Part shown: piece after piece, positions 50,444 through 60,048 of the stretch
Position numbering within the stretch: position 1 is the stretch's first letter
Layout: each line of letters begins with the position of its first letter
Assembly (NCBI GenBank): GCA_965228695.1
Contig: CBDDIB010000002.1
Coordinates: 2,108,001 to 2,172,000, forward strand
Direction of reading: 5' to 3'
DNA from: JAJFJD01 sp965228695
Lineage (GTDB): Bacteria; Pseudomonadota; Alphaproteobacteria; UBA8366
DNA: 64,000 nt
Position numbers and translations under genes: made by a program
Notes under the pieces: model-generated
What the model was told of the DNA's origin: nothing
Seen by the model: the letters and a program-made list of their open reading frames with translations, nothing else
The model's database searches: none

Positions 50444-52630
50444 TCAATCCCCCGGCGGGCTTCCGCGCAAGGCTGGCGCGGCGTCGTCTTCGATGTCCTC
50501 TCCTTCGCCGGCCGCCATATCGCCGGCATAGTGCTGAAGGTTCTCGCCCCGGGCTTCCGCGCGCTTGAACCGCCAATACGCCACGGCGATGAGAAGCGCA
50601 ACGAGACCCAGACCGATCAGGTCGGTCCGCCAGCCCGAGAACATGAGGAACAGCGCGGCAACCATCGAGACACTGCGTTCCATCAAGTTCAGCGGCACGA
50701 TCAGCCAGCCGATACAGGTGACGGACAAAGTGAGAACGCCGATTGTTGCCGTAACTGTCGAGATGATGATCTGCGTTGGGCTGAGATACCACAGCAGCTC
50801 CGGTCCGTAGATGAACATGTAGGGAATGATGAAGATCGGCAGCCCGATGCGGAAGGCGGTCATGCTGGTCTTCCAAGGATCGGTATTGGCCACGGCGGCG
50901 GCGGCATAGGAAGCGATCGCCACGGGTGGCGTTAGCGACGACTTCGACGCGCAATAGATGATGAACATATGCGAGGCGACGATGGCGATCTTGCTGGCGT
51001 CGGCCTCCGGCAGCCCGAAGACGCTGCCGTAATGCGGCACCAGCATTCCTTCCAGCGCGGGTACCAGCAGTGTGGCCAGCACCACATAGGCGCCGGACGT
51101 CGGCATGCCCATGCCGAGGAATACCGCCATCACCATTGTCAGGAACAAGGTGAAGAAAAGGTAGCCGCCGCCGAACTCCAGGACGATAGCGCTCATGCGC
51201 TCGCCCAAGCCGGTCAGCGAAATGACGCCGATGATGATGCCGCCGACGGCGCAGGCCACCGTGACCGGTGCGATCAGTTTGGGCGCTTCGACGGCAGCGG
51301 TCCAAACGATTCTGACGAAGCGCAAGCGCACCGCGTGGTCGAGTCCGAGCGCGACCAATGCGGTCGTGATCAAGCCGCCGGACAGCGCGTTGATGGCGGT
51401 GAAGCCGGGCGCTAAATACCATGCAAAGGCAAGGACAGGGATTAGTGCGAACACCCATGGCCGGCGATTCTCTTCATCGAAGATCACGACCAGGCTGGCG
51501 AGATAGAGGATCGCCCAAAAGGCCGCGGTCGAGGGCGTATACCCTTCGAACAGATAGTAGAGCAGCGCGATGATCGCCAGTAGCAGATAGCCGCGCCGTT
51601 TGAGCACGGACCACACCGTCGGGATGTCTTCCGCCGGCAGCGGCTTCAATCCGGCGCGGCGCGCTTCCAGGTCGACCATCCCGAAGCAGGCGATGAAGTA
51701 CAGCATGGCCGGGATGATGGCGACCTGCATGACGTCGACATAGGAGATGCCGACGAACTCCATCATGATGAAGGCGGCGGAACCCATGATCGGCGGGGTC
51801 AGCTGACCGCCGCAGGAGGCGCAGGCCTCGACGCCGGCGGCGAAATGCCCGCGATAACCGGCGCGTTTCATGGCGGGGATGGTAAAGGAACCGGTGGTCA
51901 CGACATTGGCGGCCGAACTGCCGGAGAGCGTTCCCATAAAGGCGCTGCCGACCACGGCGGTTTTGGCGGGGCCGCCGATCTGCCGGCCGGTCAGGGCTTT
52001 GGCGAGGTCGGTGAAGAAATCGCCGGCCCCGGACGACAGCAGCAAGGAGCCGAACAGCACGAAAAGGAAAACAAAACTGGCGGTGACCGCGACCGGAGTC
52101 GTCCAGATGCCATAGGTCGTCAGGTACATATGTTCGATCGTCTGTTCGATGCTGTACCCGTTGTGCCAGAACGGTCCCGACATATATGGGCCGATCTGGG
52201 TATAGATCAGGAACACCCCGCCGACGATCACCAGCACCCAGCCGACCGACCGGCGCGCGGCTTCCAGGATCAGCAGGATCAGCGCGACGCCCATGACGAT
52301 CTCCGTCGGCGTCAGCGGTGTCACGTAGATCATGCGTTCGCTGATATAGACCGCGTTGACGAACAGATAACCGCAGGCGGCGAGGAGGACGCCCGACAGC
52401 GTCAGGTCCACGGCGAGTTGACCGCGGCGCTTGGCCGGATCGTCGCTGCGCTCCGATGCCCAGAACAGGATTAACAGGGCAAACAGAACATGGACCGGCC
52501 GATGGACCTCGGCGACGGGTTCGCCAAGATAACCGACCGTCAGGTGGTAGGCCGACATGGCGAAAGCGACGATTGCGACAAGCCCTTTAAGGCCGAAACG
52601 CCGCGCGAGATTTAGCACCGAACCCGTCAT
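50444..52630 (-). CDS. TRAP transporter fused 4TM/12TM permease (TAXI type)
   Basis: 728 residues from the ATG at 52630, with GGGGAG 5 bases ahead; a GTG two codons earlier is less well placed. Small (DctQ-like) and large (DctM-like) subunits are fused, as is normal for TAXI-TRAP systems. About 18 membrane segments. The DctM signature is seen in GDFFTDLAKALTGRQIGGPA and in GVEACASCGGQLTPPIMGSA. Ion-driven uptake of an organic acid; the ligand is delivered by the receptor at 52747–53709. Confidence 0.92.
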   Translation of the reverse strand: MTGSVLNLARRFGLKGLVAIVAFAMSAYHLTVGYLGEPVAEVHRPVHVLFALLILFWASERSDDPAKRRGQLAVDLTLSGVLLAACGYLFVNAVYISERMIYVTPLTPTEIVMGVALILLILEAARRSVGWVLVIVGGVFLIYTQIGPYMSGPFWHNGYSIEQTIEHMYLTTYGIWTTPVAVTASFVFLFVLFGSLLLSSGAGDFFTDLAKALTGRQIGGPAKTAVVGSAFMGTLSGSSAANVVTTGSFTIPAMKRAGYRGHFAAGVEACASCGGQLTPPIMGSAAFIMMEFVGISYVDVMQVAIIPAMLYFIACFGMVDLEARRAGLKPLPAEDIPTVWSVLKRRGYLLLAIIALLYYLFEGYTPSTAAFWAILYLASLVVIFDEENRRPWVFALIPVLAFAWYLAPGFTAINALSGGLITTALVALGLDHAVRLRFVRIVWTAAVEAPKLIAPVTVACAVGGIIIGVISLTGLGERMSAIVLEFGGGYLFFTLFLTMVMAVFLGMGMPTSGAYVVLATLLVPALEGMLVPHYGSVFGLPEADASKIAIVASHMFIIYCASKSSLTPPVAIASYAAAAVANTDPWKTSMTAFRIGLPIFIIPYMFIYGPELLWYLSPTQIIISTVTATIGVLTLSVTCIGWLIVPLNLMERSVSMVAALFLMFSGWRTDLIGLGLVALLIAVAYWRFKRAEARGENLQHYAGDMAAGEGEDIEDDAAPALRGSPPGD

Positions 52631-52710
52631 CCCCACTCCCCAACGGCAAGGTTACGACAAACTAATTATGCGCGCGCATTGCTGCGGGCGCGTATTCAGC
52701 TTGGAACGGG

Positions 52711-52735
52711 CGGGGTCGGCATACGGCCGACCCCG
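52711..52735 (-). terminator. Hairpin after the TAXI receptor gene
   Basis: Perfect 10-bp stem CGGGGTCGGC (52711–52720) with GCCGACCCCG (52726–52735), 5-base loop, 11 bp after the receptor stop and before the permease. No T-tract. Fourth hairpin in this position in the window. Confidence 0.72.
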
Positions 52736-52746
52736 GTCCCGGGCTG

Positions 52747-53709
52747 TTATTTCAGGTAACCCTTTTCCATGTAGTAGCGCTTCGCGCCGGGATGCAGTTC
52801 GACTGCCGGCGGCCGCGCCATGAATTCAGGCGTTACGTGTTTGACGGACGCGTGCACCTTTTTGATCGTGTTCAAGTTTTCCACGATCGTCTTGGTGATG
52901 AAGTAGGCTTCGTCATCCGTCACGCTGGTGTTGGTGATCAACATGGACTGCGTGGCCATCGTCGGCACCGGCTTGCTCTGGCCGCGGTACAGATTGGCCG
53001 GCAGTTCATGCCGCACGAATCCCGAATTGACCTTCTGCACGTTCGCAAGAATCTTGTCGTCAATAGGCAGGAAGGCGACGTCGATAGTCTGTGCCGCGTC
53101 GAGGAACGCCGCCGCCGGATAGCCGGTCGTCGCCGTGAAGCCCACGACCTTGCGATCCTTCAACTGGTTGGCGCCGAAGTTCTGGCCGCCGCGCGAAATT
53201 TTCAGGTCCTTTTCGGCGATGCCGGCCGCGTTCAATAGGATCTGAAAGGCGAGTGTCGTGACGTTGCCGATCGGCTGTGTGGCAAACGGCTTGCCTTTAA
53301 GGTCGGCAAAGCTCTTAACGCCGGCGTCTTTCCGGACCATGACATGCGTCGCGTTGGTCATGAACGATCCGATTGCCCGGATGTTGTCGATTTTCTTGGG
53401 AAAGGGCTTCGCGCCTTCGCGCGCCATCGGCAGCACGGCCGCCATGGTGAAGCCGGTATTGGTCCGGTTGTTCGAGACGGTCACGACGTTCGAAAGGCCG
53501 CCACCGAGTTCGGTGTTCGACTTGACGCCGTTCTTCGCCATGACTTGGCTGATCGTCGCGCCGACCACACTCCATGGCGTGCCGGGGTTGCCGACGCTGA
53601 TCGTGACTTGTTTCGGTTTTTTGCCTTCGGCCGCATGCGCCATCGCAACAGGAAATACGATAGCAATTGCCGCCGCGGCGGTGCGCGCGAGCATATTTAA
53701 CTGTTTCAT
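52747..53709 (-). CDS. TRAP transporter TAXI-family solute receptor
   Basis: 320 residues with a signal peptide (MLARTAAAAIAIVFPVAMAHAA). The TAXI fold shows in SVGNPGTPWSVVGATISQVM, ELGGGLSNVVTVSNNRTNTG and GKPFATQPIGNVTTLAFQIL. TAXI receptors bind glutamate-like or other organic acids. First gene of the unit that continues to the permease, HyuA, HyuB and the aldolase. Divergent from the second HyuA gene across a 281-bp spacer. Confidence 0.92.
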   Translation of the reverse strand: MKQLNMLARTAAAAIAIVFPVAMAHAAEGKKPKQVTISVGNPGTPWSVVGATISQVMAKNGVKSNTELGGGLSNVVTVSNNRTNTGFTMAAVLPMAREGAKPFPKKIDNIRAIGSFMTNATHVMVRKDAGVKSFADLKGKPFATQPIGNVTTLAFQILLNAAGIAEKDLKISRGGQNFGANQLKDRKVVGFTATTGYPAAAFLDAAQTIDVAFLPIDDKILANVQKVNSGFVRHELPANLYRGQSKPVPTMATQSMLITNTSVTDDEAYFITKTIVENLNTIKKVHASVKHVTPEFMARPPAVELHPGAKRYYMEKGYLK

Positions 53710-53860
53710 TTTTCCTAACTCCCTTGACGTGTGGTTCCCCGGAAAACCCTTCAGTTCGGAACAGCATAATAGTGCTTCTATGGAATCTCCTAATCCTCAC
53801 CCGCATTTTGTATCCGGAAATCGGCGTATCTGCGTGTGCAGGAAAATCAAGGGTTGTAAA

Positions 53861-53933
53861 TTGCGGGTTCTTGGTCATTCGATTTGGCCTCCGGACAAAA
53901 ACCTGCTCTCCTAGCTTTCCCCGCAACCCGCAA
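53861..53933. promoter_or_regulatory. Inverted repeat in the divergent TAXI/HyuA spacer
   Basis: TTGCGGGTT (53861–53869) and AACCCGCAA (53925–53933) are perfect inverted 9-mers 55 bp apart in the 281-bp divergent promoter region. Spacing of about seven helical turns centre to centre could allow a looped dimer. No regulator gene is adjacent. Confidence 0.35.
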
Positions 53934-53990
53934 GAAATCGGCCTGCCGCGAAAATGATTATCGCAAGAATGGCGCCGCCGACAGGATGAC

Positions 53991-56081
53991 ATGACTGACC
54001 TTTCACTCGGGATCGATATCGGTGGCACTTTTACCGACATCGTCATCTATGAGCCGGACACCGCGCGGCGGTTGATCTGGAAGGAGCCGACCACGCCCGA
54101 CGATCCGGCGCGTGGCGCGATAACCGGCACAAAACGCCTCATCGATTCATCCGGCATCGATCCGGCGGCGATCGGGCGTGTGGTGCATGCGACGACGCTG
54201 TTCACCAATGCCCTGATCGAGCGCAAGGGAGCGAAGACCGGCTTGATCACGACGGCCGGGTTCAGGGACGTTCTGGAAATCGCGCGCGAACGAAAATACG
54301 AACTCTACGACCTGTTCATCGAGATGCCGGAGCCGCTGGTGCGGCGATCCTGGCGCCGAGAGGTGCCGGAGCGGATGACCGAAACCGGCACTGTGGAGCA
54401 GCCGCTCGACGCCGCGGCTCTTGCGGAACAGGCGGCCGATCTCGTGGCGCAAGGCGTCGACTCGATCGCCGTGGTTTTCCTGCACTCCTATGCGAATGCC
54501 GCGCATGAGGCGGCGGCGGCGTCCTTTGTTCGTGAGACCTATCCCGATATTTCCGTCTCGGCATCGCACGAGCTGGCGCCGGAAATCCGGGAGTACGAAC
54601 GCAGTTCGACGACCGTCGCCAACGCTTACATCAAGCCCTTGGCCGAACGATATCTCGACAGCCTGGCGAACCAGATCCGCGATTTGGGCATACCCGGCCC
54701 GTTCTTCCTGATGCTATCGAACGGCGGCTTGACGCATATCGACGAGGCGAAGGAAAGCCCGGTCCGCCTGCTGGAGTCGGGACCGGCGGCCGGCGCGCTG
54801 GCGGGCGCCTTCTTCGGTGCGCGCAGCGACGACAGCGAGGTCCTGGCCTTCGACATGGGCGGTACGACGGCGAAGCTGAGTCTGATCCGCGACGGCGATC
54901 CGTCGATTGCTTATTCCTTCGAGGCCGCCCGGACGAAACGGTTTGCCGACGGTAGCGGCCTGCCCTTGAAGATCTCAGCGATCGAGTTGATCGAAATCGG
55001 CGCGGGTGGAGGGTCCATTGCGGCCATCGACGAACTCGAACTTCTGAAGGTCGGTCCGCGCAGTTCGGGCGCGGTGCCCGGGCCGGCCTGCTATGGCAAG
55101 GGCGGTACCGCGCCGACGGTTACCGACGCGGATCTCCTGTTGGGCTATCTGAATGCGGACTTCTTTCTCGGCGGTGAAATGTCGATCGACCTTGGCGCCG
55201 CCGAAGCGGCGATGCAACCGGTGATGGATAGAACGGGGTTGGGCCTGGCCGAAGTAGCGTGGGGCATCCATGACGTGGTGTGCGAGAACATGGCCAGCGC
55301 GGCTCGGGTGGAGATTGCCCAGCGCGGCGAGGACCCGCGCGATTACGCCTTGCTGGCGACCGGCGGTGCCGGGCCGGTGCATGCCTATAATCTCGCCCGG
55401 AAATTGAACCTCCGCCGGTTGATTTGTCCGTCGGCGGCCGGCGTCGGATCGACCATCGGCTTGCTGATGGCTCCGGCGCGGGTAGACCGGGCCGCGTCGC
55501 TTGTCGGCCGTGTCGACGCGCTCGACTGGGAACAGGCCGAAGGGCTGTTCACCTCGCTGGAGGATGATGCCAAGCAGGTGTTGCGCGAAACCGGCGCGGA
55601 CCTGGACAAGCTGCAGCTTCGCCGGTCGGCGGACATGCGGTATGTGGGGCAGGGATCGGAAATCGTGGTGGCTCTGCAACCCGGCCCGTATTCCGTCGAT
55701 TCGGCGGACGAAATTTGCAAACGATTCGAGGAGCGATACCGCCAGCTGTTCACCCGCACGCGGCCCGGCGTGCCGATCCAGATCGTCAACCTGCGCGTCG
55801 CCTTGTCGGCGCCGGTCACCGAAGACACGCTGGAAATGGGGATGGCGCGGGATGCCCAGGAGGGCATGGAGAAGGGGGCGCGGCCGGTCTATTTCGCCGA
55901 GACCGGCGGGTTCGTCGATACGCCGGTTTATGACCGGTACAAGGTCCCGGCAGGCCATGAAATCACCGGTCCCGCCGTTTTCGAGGAAAATGAATCGACT
56001 TTCGTTATTGGTCCTGGAGCCGTCTGTACCGCGGATACATCCGGCAACTTGATCGTCACCCTGCCCGTGAATGAGAGCTGA
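53991..56081 (+). CDS. Hydantoinase A/oxoprolinase family subunit, second pair
   Basis: 696 residues. LGIDIGGTFTDIVIYE and LAFDMGGTTAKLSLI are the phosphate loops; VHATTLFTNALIERKGAKTG is the family signature; IGAGGGSIAAIDE and the C-terminal domain are complete. Similar in layout to the first HyuA but clearly divergent in sequence, so not a recent duplicate. Followed 5 bp later by its HyuB. Confidence 0.93.
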   Translation: MTDLSLGIDIGGTFTDIVIYEPDTARRLIWKEPTTPDDPARGAITGTKRLIDSSGIDPAAIGRVVHATTLFTNALIERKGAKTGLITTAGFRDVLEIARERKYELYDLFIEMPEPLVRRSWRREVPERMTETGTVEQPLDAAALAEQAADLVAQGVDSIAVVFLHSYANAAHEAAAASFVRETYPDISVSASHELAPEIREYERSSTTVANAYIKPLAERYLDSLANQIRDLGIPGPFFLMLSNGGLTHIDEAKESPVRLLESGPAAGALAGAFFGARSDDSEVLAFDMGGTTAKLSLIRDGDPSIAYSFEAARTKRFADGSGLPLKISAIELIEIGAGGGSIAAIDELELLKVGPRSSGAVPGPACYGKGGTAPTVTDADLLLGYLNADFFLGGEMSIDLGAAEAAMQPVMDRTGLGLAEVAWGIHDVVCENMASAARVEIAQRGEDPRDYALLATGGAGPVHAYNLARKLNLRRLICPSAAGVGSTIGLLMAPARVDRAASLVGRVDALDWEQAEGLFTSLEDDAKQVLRETGADLDKLQLRRSADMRYVGQGSEIVVALQPGPYSVDSADEICKRFEERYRQLFTRTRPGVPIQIVNLRVALSAPVTEDTLEMGMARDAQEGMEKGARPVYFAETGGFVDTPVYDRYKVPAGHEITGPAVFEENESTFVIGPGAVCTADTSGNLIVTLPVNES

Positions 56082-56086
56082 CTGCC

Positions 56087-57724
56087 ATGCCCAAAGACGA
56101 CTCCCAATTCGATTCCGTAACACTGGAAATCCTGTGGCGGCGATTGATTTCCGCCGTCGACGAGGCGGCGGCGGCATTGGTCCGCACGTCCTTTTCGACG
56201 CTGGTGCGGGAATCGTATGATTTCTCCTGCATCATCACGGATGAGCACGGACAGTCGCTGGTGCAGGCGACGGAGAGCATTCCGTCCTTCATCGGAACGT
56301 TGCCGGCGACGGTGAAGCATTTCATTGCCGAATACCCGGCGGAGCGGCTTCGGCCGGGTGACGTCCTGATCACGAACGATATCTATCAAGGCACCGGGCA
56401 TCTGCCCGATATCACGTTGGCCAAACCGATCTTCCTGGACGATCGGTTGATCGGTTTCTCGGCGACGACGGCGCATGCGCCGGATATCGGCGGTAAGATC
56501 CGATCGCCCGAACCGCGGGAGGTCTTCGAGGAAGGCTTGCAGATTCCCATCATGAAATTCCTGCGGGCGGGAGAGATCGACCGCACGCTCGAAAAACTGA
56601 TCCGTAAGAATGTGCGGACGCCGGATCAGACCATGGGCGATCTTTGGGCGCAGATCGTCGCCCTCGACCTGATGGAAGACCGGCTCGTGAATCTGTTGAA
56701 GCAGTACGAGTTGGCGGAATTAAGTGCGTTGGCCGCCGAGATGCAAGGCCGATGCGAGCGGGCGATGCGCAAGGCGATCAGCGAGTTGCCGGACGGCGTG
56801 TATCGCAGCGAACTGAAAACGGACGGTGTCGCGGACACGCCGATCTCGATCAAGATGACGCTGACCGTGGACGGCGACACGATCGACATCGATTACGCCG
56901 GCACCGATCCGCAGGTCGACCGGGCGATCAATTGTGCCATGTGCTATACCTACGCAATGAGCGTGTACGGCGTGAAATGCTGTACCAGCCCGAACCTGCC
57001 CAACAACGAAGGCGCCTTTCGGCCGATCACCGTGCGCGGTCCGGACGGTTGCATCGTCAATCCCGTGTTCCCCGCTTCCGGCGGATCGCGGATGCTGATC
57101 GGCCATTATCTGCCGATGCTGGTCTTCGGATGTCTCGGCGACGTCGTGCCCGAGCGTGTCATTGCCGCCTGCGGATCGCCGATGTGGGGCATGAACCAGT
57201 CCGGTGTCGACGACAGCGGCAAGCCCTATGCCAATATGTTCTTTTACAACGGCGGCATGGGCGCGACCTTCCGGCGCGACGGCGCTACGTGCCTCAGTTG
57301 GCCAAGCAACGTGTCGTCGACCTCGGTCGAGCTGTCCGAGCAGATCGCACCGCTCCGTTTCCATCACAAGAAGCTGCGTCCGGATTCGGGCGGTCCGGGG
57401 CGGTTCCGGGGCGGGCTGGGCCAGGAAATCCTGATCGAGAGCCGGTCGAACAGTCTGATTGCCGTGTCTTTTCTCGCTGAACGGACGATCTTTCCCGCTT
57501 TCGGCATTCGGGGCGGCAACGCCGGCGCGACCGGGGAACTGGAAGTCAACGGCGAGAAAACCGACCCCAAGCGGCAGTATGTGCTGAAGCATGGTGACAC
57601 CGTCCAATTGTCGACCCCGGGCGGCGGCGGCCACGGCGATCCGGCAGACCGAGACGAGGATGTCCTGCGTCACGATCGGGAGGAGGGGTATGTTTCCGAC
57701 GTCGGCGTGTATCAAGCGAAATAG
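56087..57724 (+). CDS. Hydantoinase B/oxoprolinase family subunit, second pair
   Basis: 545 residues, 28 shorter than the first HyuB. LVRTSFSTLVRESYDFSCIITDEHG, GDVLITNDIYQGTGHLPDITL, CAMCYTYAMSVYGVKC and the C-terminal GGGGHGDP are the family blocks. Forms the catalytic partner of the HyuA at 53991. Convergent with the lipoprotein gene, 16 bp apart. Confidence 0.92.
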   Translation: MPKDDSQFDSVTLEILWRRLISAVDEAAAALVRTSFSTLVRESYDFSCIITDEHGQSLVQATESIPSFIGTLPATVKHFIAEYPAERLRPGDVLITNDIYQGTGHLPDITLAKPIFLDDRLIGFSATTAHAPDIGGKIRSPEPREVFEEGLQIPIMKFLRAGEIDRTLEKLIRKNVRTPDQTMGDLWAQIVALDLMEDRLVNLLKQYELAELSALAAEMQGRCERAMRKAISELPDGVYRSELKTDGVADTPISIKMTLTVDGDTIDIDYAGTDPQVDRAINCAMCYTYAMSVYGVKCCTSPNLPNNEGAFRPITVRGPDGCIVNPVFPASGGSRMLIGHYLPMLVFGCLGDVVPERVIAACGSPMWGMNQSGVDDSGKPYANMFFYNGGMGATFRRDGATCLSWPSNVSSTSVELSEQIAPLRFHHKKLRPDSGGPGRFRGGLGQEILIESRSNSLIAVSFLAERTIFPAFGIRGGNAGATGELEVNGEKTDPKRQYVLKHGDTVQLSTPGGGGHGDPADRDEDVLRHDREEGYVSDVGVYQAK

Positions 57725-57740
57725 CGGTGAATTTCGATCC

Positions 57741-59294
57741 TTACTGTCGCGTTGCCGCGAAGCAGGCGATACTGTTCCAAATCAACCGGCCCATTTCAGG
57801 GTCTAGAATATCATTGTGGTCCGTGACGATTTTTCCGGCGTTGATCATCAGAACCCTCTTGTGATTTTGCGGTTTGTCTCCGATGGCTTCGCAGTTCCAC
57901 GGCTGTGTGTCGTTGGTTCCGGTCCGCTGGTCGTTTTTCCTCAATGCGGGATCCGGGGTGGATTTCGACCAATCGGCATATTCGAAGGTGTCCGGAATAT
58001 CCTTCGATTCCTTATAACCCACGTCGCCGCCGACATGCGCGGCGCCGGTCAATAGCTGCGCCAACGGGTTCGCCTGATCGAATTCGGACCATGTGAGGAC
58101 GATCTTGCCCCGTACTTCGGGATGATTGAAGAGAAGGTAGGGTGAGCCTTCGCCTTTTGAGAACATTGTCGTTGGCCATGTTGTTTCGTGCGCGTTCTCG
58201 AAGCGCCGGACGCTGAAGGCGCCTTGCAGTCCGATAAGTAGATCGGCGGCATAGCTCTTCTCTTCAATCGAGTCCGCCAGAAGATGCGCGCTCAGCATTG
58301 CGCGCGAGAGTATCCGGGCCCCCATGCTATGGCCGATCAAGACGAGTTTGAATTTGTGTTTCGCCTTTAAGCGATGCAGTACATGGTTCACGAGATAGTT
58401 TGCGATCGTATAACCGATCTCGTCGGCGTCATTGGCCTTGTTCATGTAGCTGCCCACATGCAGGACTTTGTTGATGGCGTTGAAGAATGAGTCTCCACCC
58501 CAGACCGAAGGCCAGGTGAACCCGATGATCAGGGGGTTAAAACCCGTTCCTGTGTGTTCGGCCGCCGCGGGAATGTTCTCATTTTTCACAATCCGCGCCC
58601 GGGCGATGACATTTCCAAGCAGCGCATTGTATCGGCGGACTGATTCCACTTGGTCGTTGTTCCAGCCCATCGACGCAACGATCACATGCGTATACCGATT
58701 TCCGGCTGTTTTGGCCTTCGACAAAATTGCGCCGATCTTGCCTTCCAATAAATCAAGTTGGGCCCAGGTGTCTTTGTAGTAATTGGGCGTGTCTGATTTT
58801 GGAGCGTGCGCGTGGTCCGCGACACCGTCGGGAAATCCGCTCGCGGAATAGGCGACGTAAACAGGATGAACATTGAACCGTGCCGTCCCGCCCGTGTCCG
58901 GTCCGTATTGTAGAATATGGGAGATATAGGCTGACTTGCCGTCGTCCAGGGTTTTTCGCAGGTGGTCGTTGCGAGCCACGAGATGCTTGTCTTTGGAATC
59001 ATCGGCTTCCGCTGTCCATGGCTTCAGTATGATCGTGTCTAACCCACGCCCGCCCGTCGTTTCGCCCCTGTACCCGATGTCTTCCTTGGGCGACTTTTCG
59101 ATACCGATAATGAAGCCCTCGTGCTGCAAGCCGATGCTGTAAGGCTCGCGGACGAGATAGTGATACTTGGCAAGGTCGCCACCCGTGCCCAGTTTCTCTT
59201 CGTCTTTCTCCAACGGATTGGATGCCGCGCTGCCGCACCCCGCCGCGACGAGTGACATCATGGTCGATGCTAACGCGTTGCGAATTGAAACCAT
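57741..59294 (-). CDS. Putative lipoprotein with alpha/beta-hydrolase domain
   Basis: 517 residues. N-terminal signal ending LVAAGC at about residues 15–20, an acceptable lipobox, so probably membrane-anchored in the envelope. The nucleophile elbow GHSMGA lies in KLVLIGHSMGARILSRAML (about 325–345), preceded by a strand, as in serine hydrolases. A late Asp/His pair could be in TDHNDILDPEMG. The gene and its flanks are less GC-rich than the neighbours, suggesting later acquisition. Substrate unknown; no partner gene is evident. Confidence 0.7.
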   Translation of the reverse strand: MVSIRNALASTMMSLVAAGCGSAASNPLEKDEEKLGTGGDLAKYHYLVREPYSIGLQHEGFIIGIEKSPKEDIGYRGETTGGRGLDTIILKPWTAEADDSKDKHLVARNDHLRKTLDDGKSAYISHILQYGPDTGGTARFNVHPVYVAYSASGFPDGVADHAHAPKSDTPNYYKDTWAQLDLLEGKIGAILSKAKTAGNRYTHVIVASMGWNNDQVESVRRYNALLGNVIARARIVKNENIPAAAEHTGTGFNPLIIGFTWPSVWGGDSFFNAINKVLHVGSYMNKANDADEIGYTIANYLVNHVLHRLKAKHKFKLVLIGHSMGARILSRAMLSAHLLADSIEEKSYAADLLIGLQGAFSVRRFENAHETTWPTTMFSKGEGSPYLLFNHPEVRGKIVLTWSEFDQANPLAQLLTGAAHVGGDVGYKESKDIPDTFEYADWSKSTPDPALRKNDQRTGTNDTQPWNCEAIGDKPQNHKRVLMINAGKIVTDHNDILDPEMGRLIWNSIACFAATRQ

Positions 59295-59820
59295 GGTTGC
59301 CCCCTTACGATGATTTCAATGGAAACCACGGGCGATTTGGGAATGCGGCACCACAAATCTTGGTTTCTGTAATTGCAGTGCGCCCAGTTTATGAGAATGC
59401 TCCTTATTGTAGAAATTTATCACAAGAAATTGATCCTTAGAGTGTTGCCTGTCCACCGGGGTAAATGGCTTCGACAACGGTTTCGCCGCCATACGGCCGC
59501 GAAATCGAAACACCGAGGTCTGTGACCATGCGGAGGTTGGCGGACTTGACCTTCTCGATCCGTCAATGCCCTGCCACTGTCGCGGGGCGGTTCGGCGCTT
59601 TAAGGGTGACGCAGATCAATGTGATAACCGGTGTGTCGCTGTATTCGTATTGTGGAAACCATGAGGCGCACCGTGCATCTCATACCAAAAACGATCAACG
59701 AATCGAGCAGGCGTCCGGTGTCGACACCGCGAGGGGAATCGATGCGGGTTGGGACGAATAGCGATGCTGCAGATGCCAATTGCCGCCAAATTCCGATGCA
59801 GCCAGGGCCTGGACGCGGCA
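59295..59820. other. Spacer without recognised gene
   Basis: About 525 bp of lower GC between the lipoprotein start and the next small gene. One open frame of 98 codons (59465–59761, plus) exists but has no ribosome site, no recognisable domain and a biased composition. No tRNA, terminator or mobile element was seen. Confidence 0.5.
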
Positions 59821-60039
59821 ATGCCTAACACTTCGAATAAGGAAACCTGCGAGACGCTTCTGCGGAATATCGATGAAGCGTTGAACACCGCTGCCGGCGC
59901 CATGATATCCGAGCGTCAGTTCGACGAAGTGACCAAATTGCGGACTGCGATCCGCGGGCACTGCCAGGCGGGCCGGCTCGCCGAAGCCCGCCATCTCGAA
60001 TCCCAAGCGATGGCGATCATTCGGCAGGTCGCACCCTGA
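59821..60039 (+). CDS. Small helical protein, unknown
   Basis: 72 residues from the ATG at 59821 (an ATG at 59764 would add 19). Predicted two long helices: KETCETLLRNIDEALNTAAG and FDEVTKLRTAIRGHCQAGRL, ending in AEARHLESQAMAIIRQVAP. Ribosome site weak for either start. Unrecognised. Convergent with the next small gene, which it nearly abuts. It lies just before the FixLJ block. Confidence 0.4.
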   Translation: MPNTSNKETCETLLRNIDEALNTAAGAMISERQFDEVTKLRTAIRGHCQAGRLAEARHLESQAMAIIRQVAP

Positions 60040-60048
60040 TAGGCGAGG

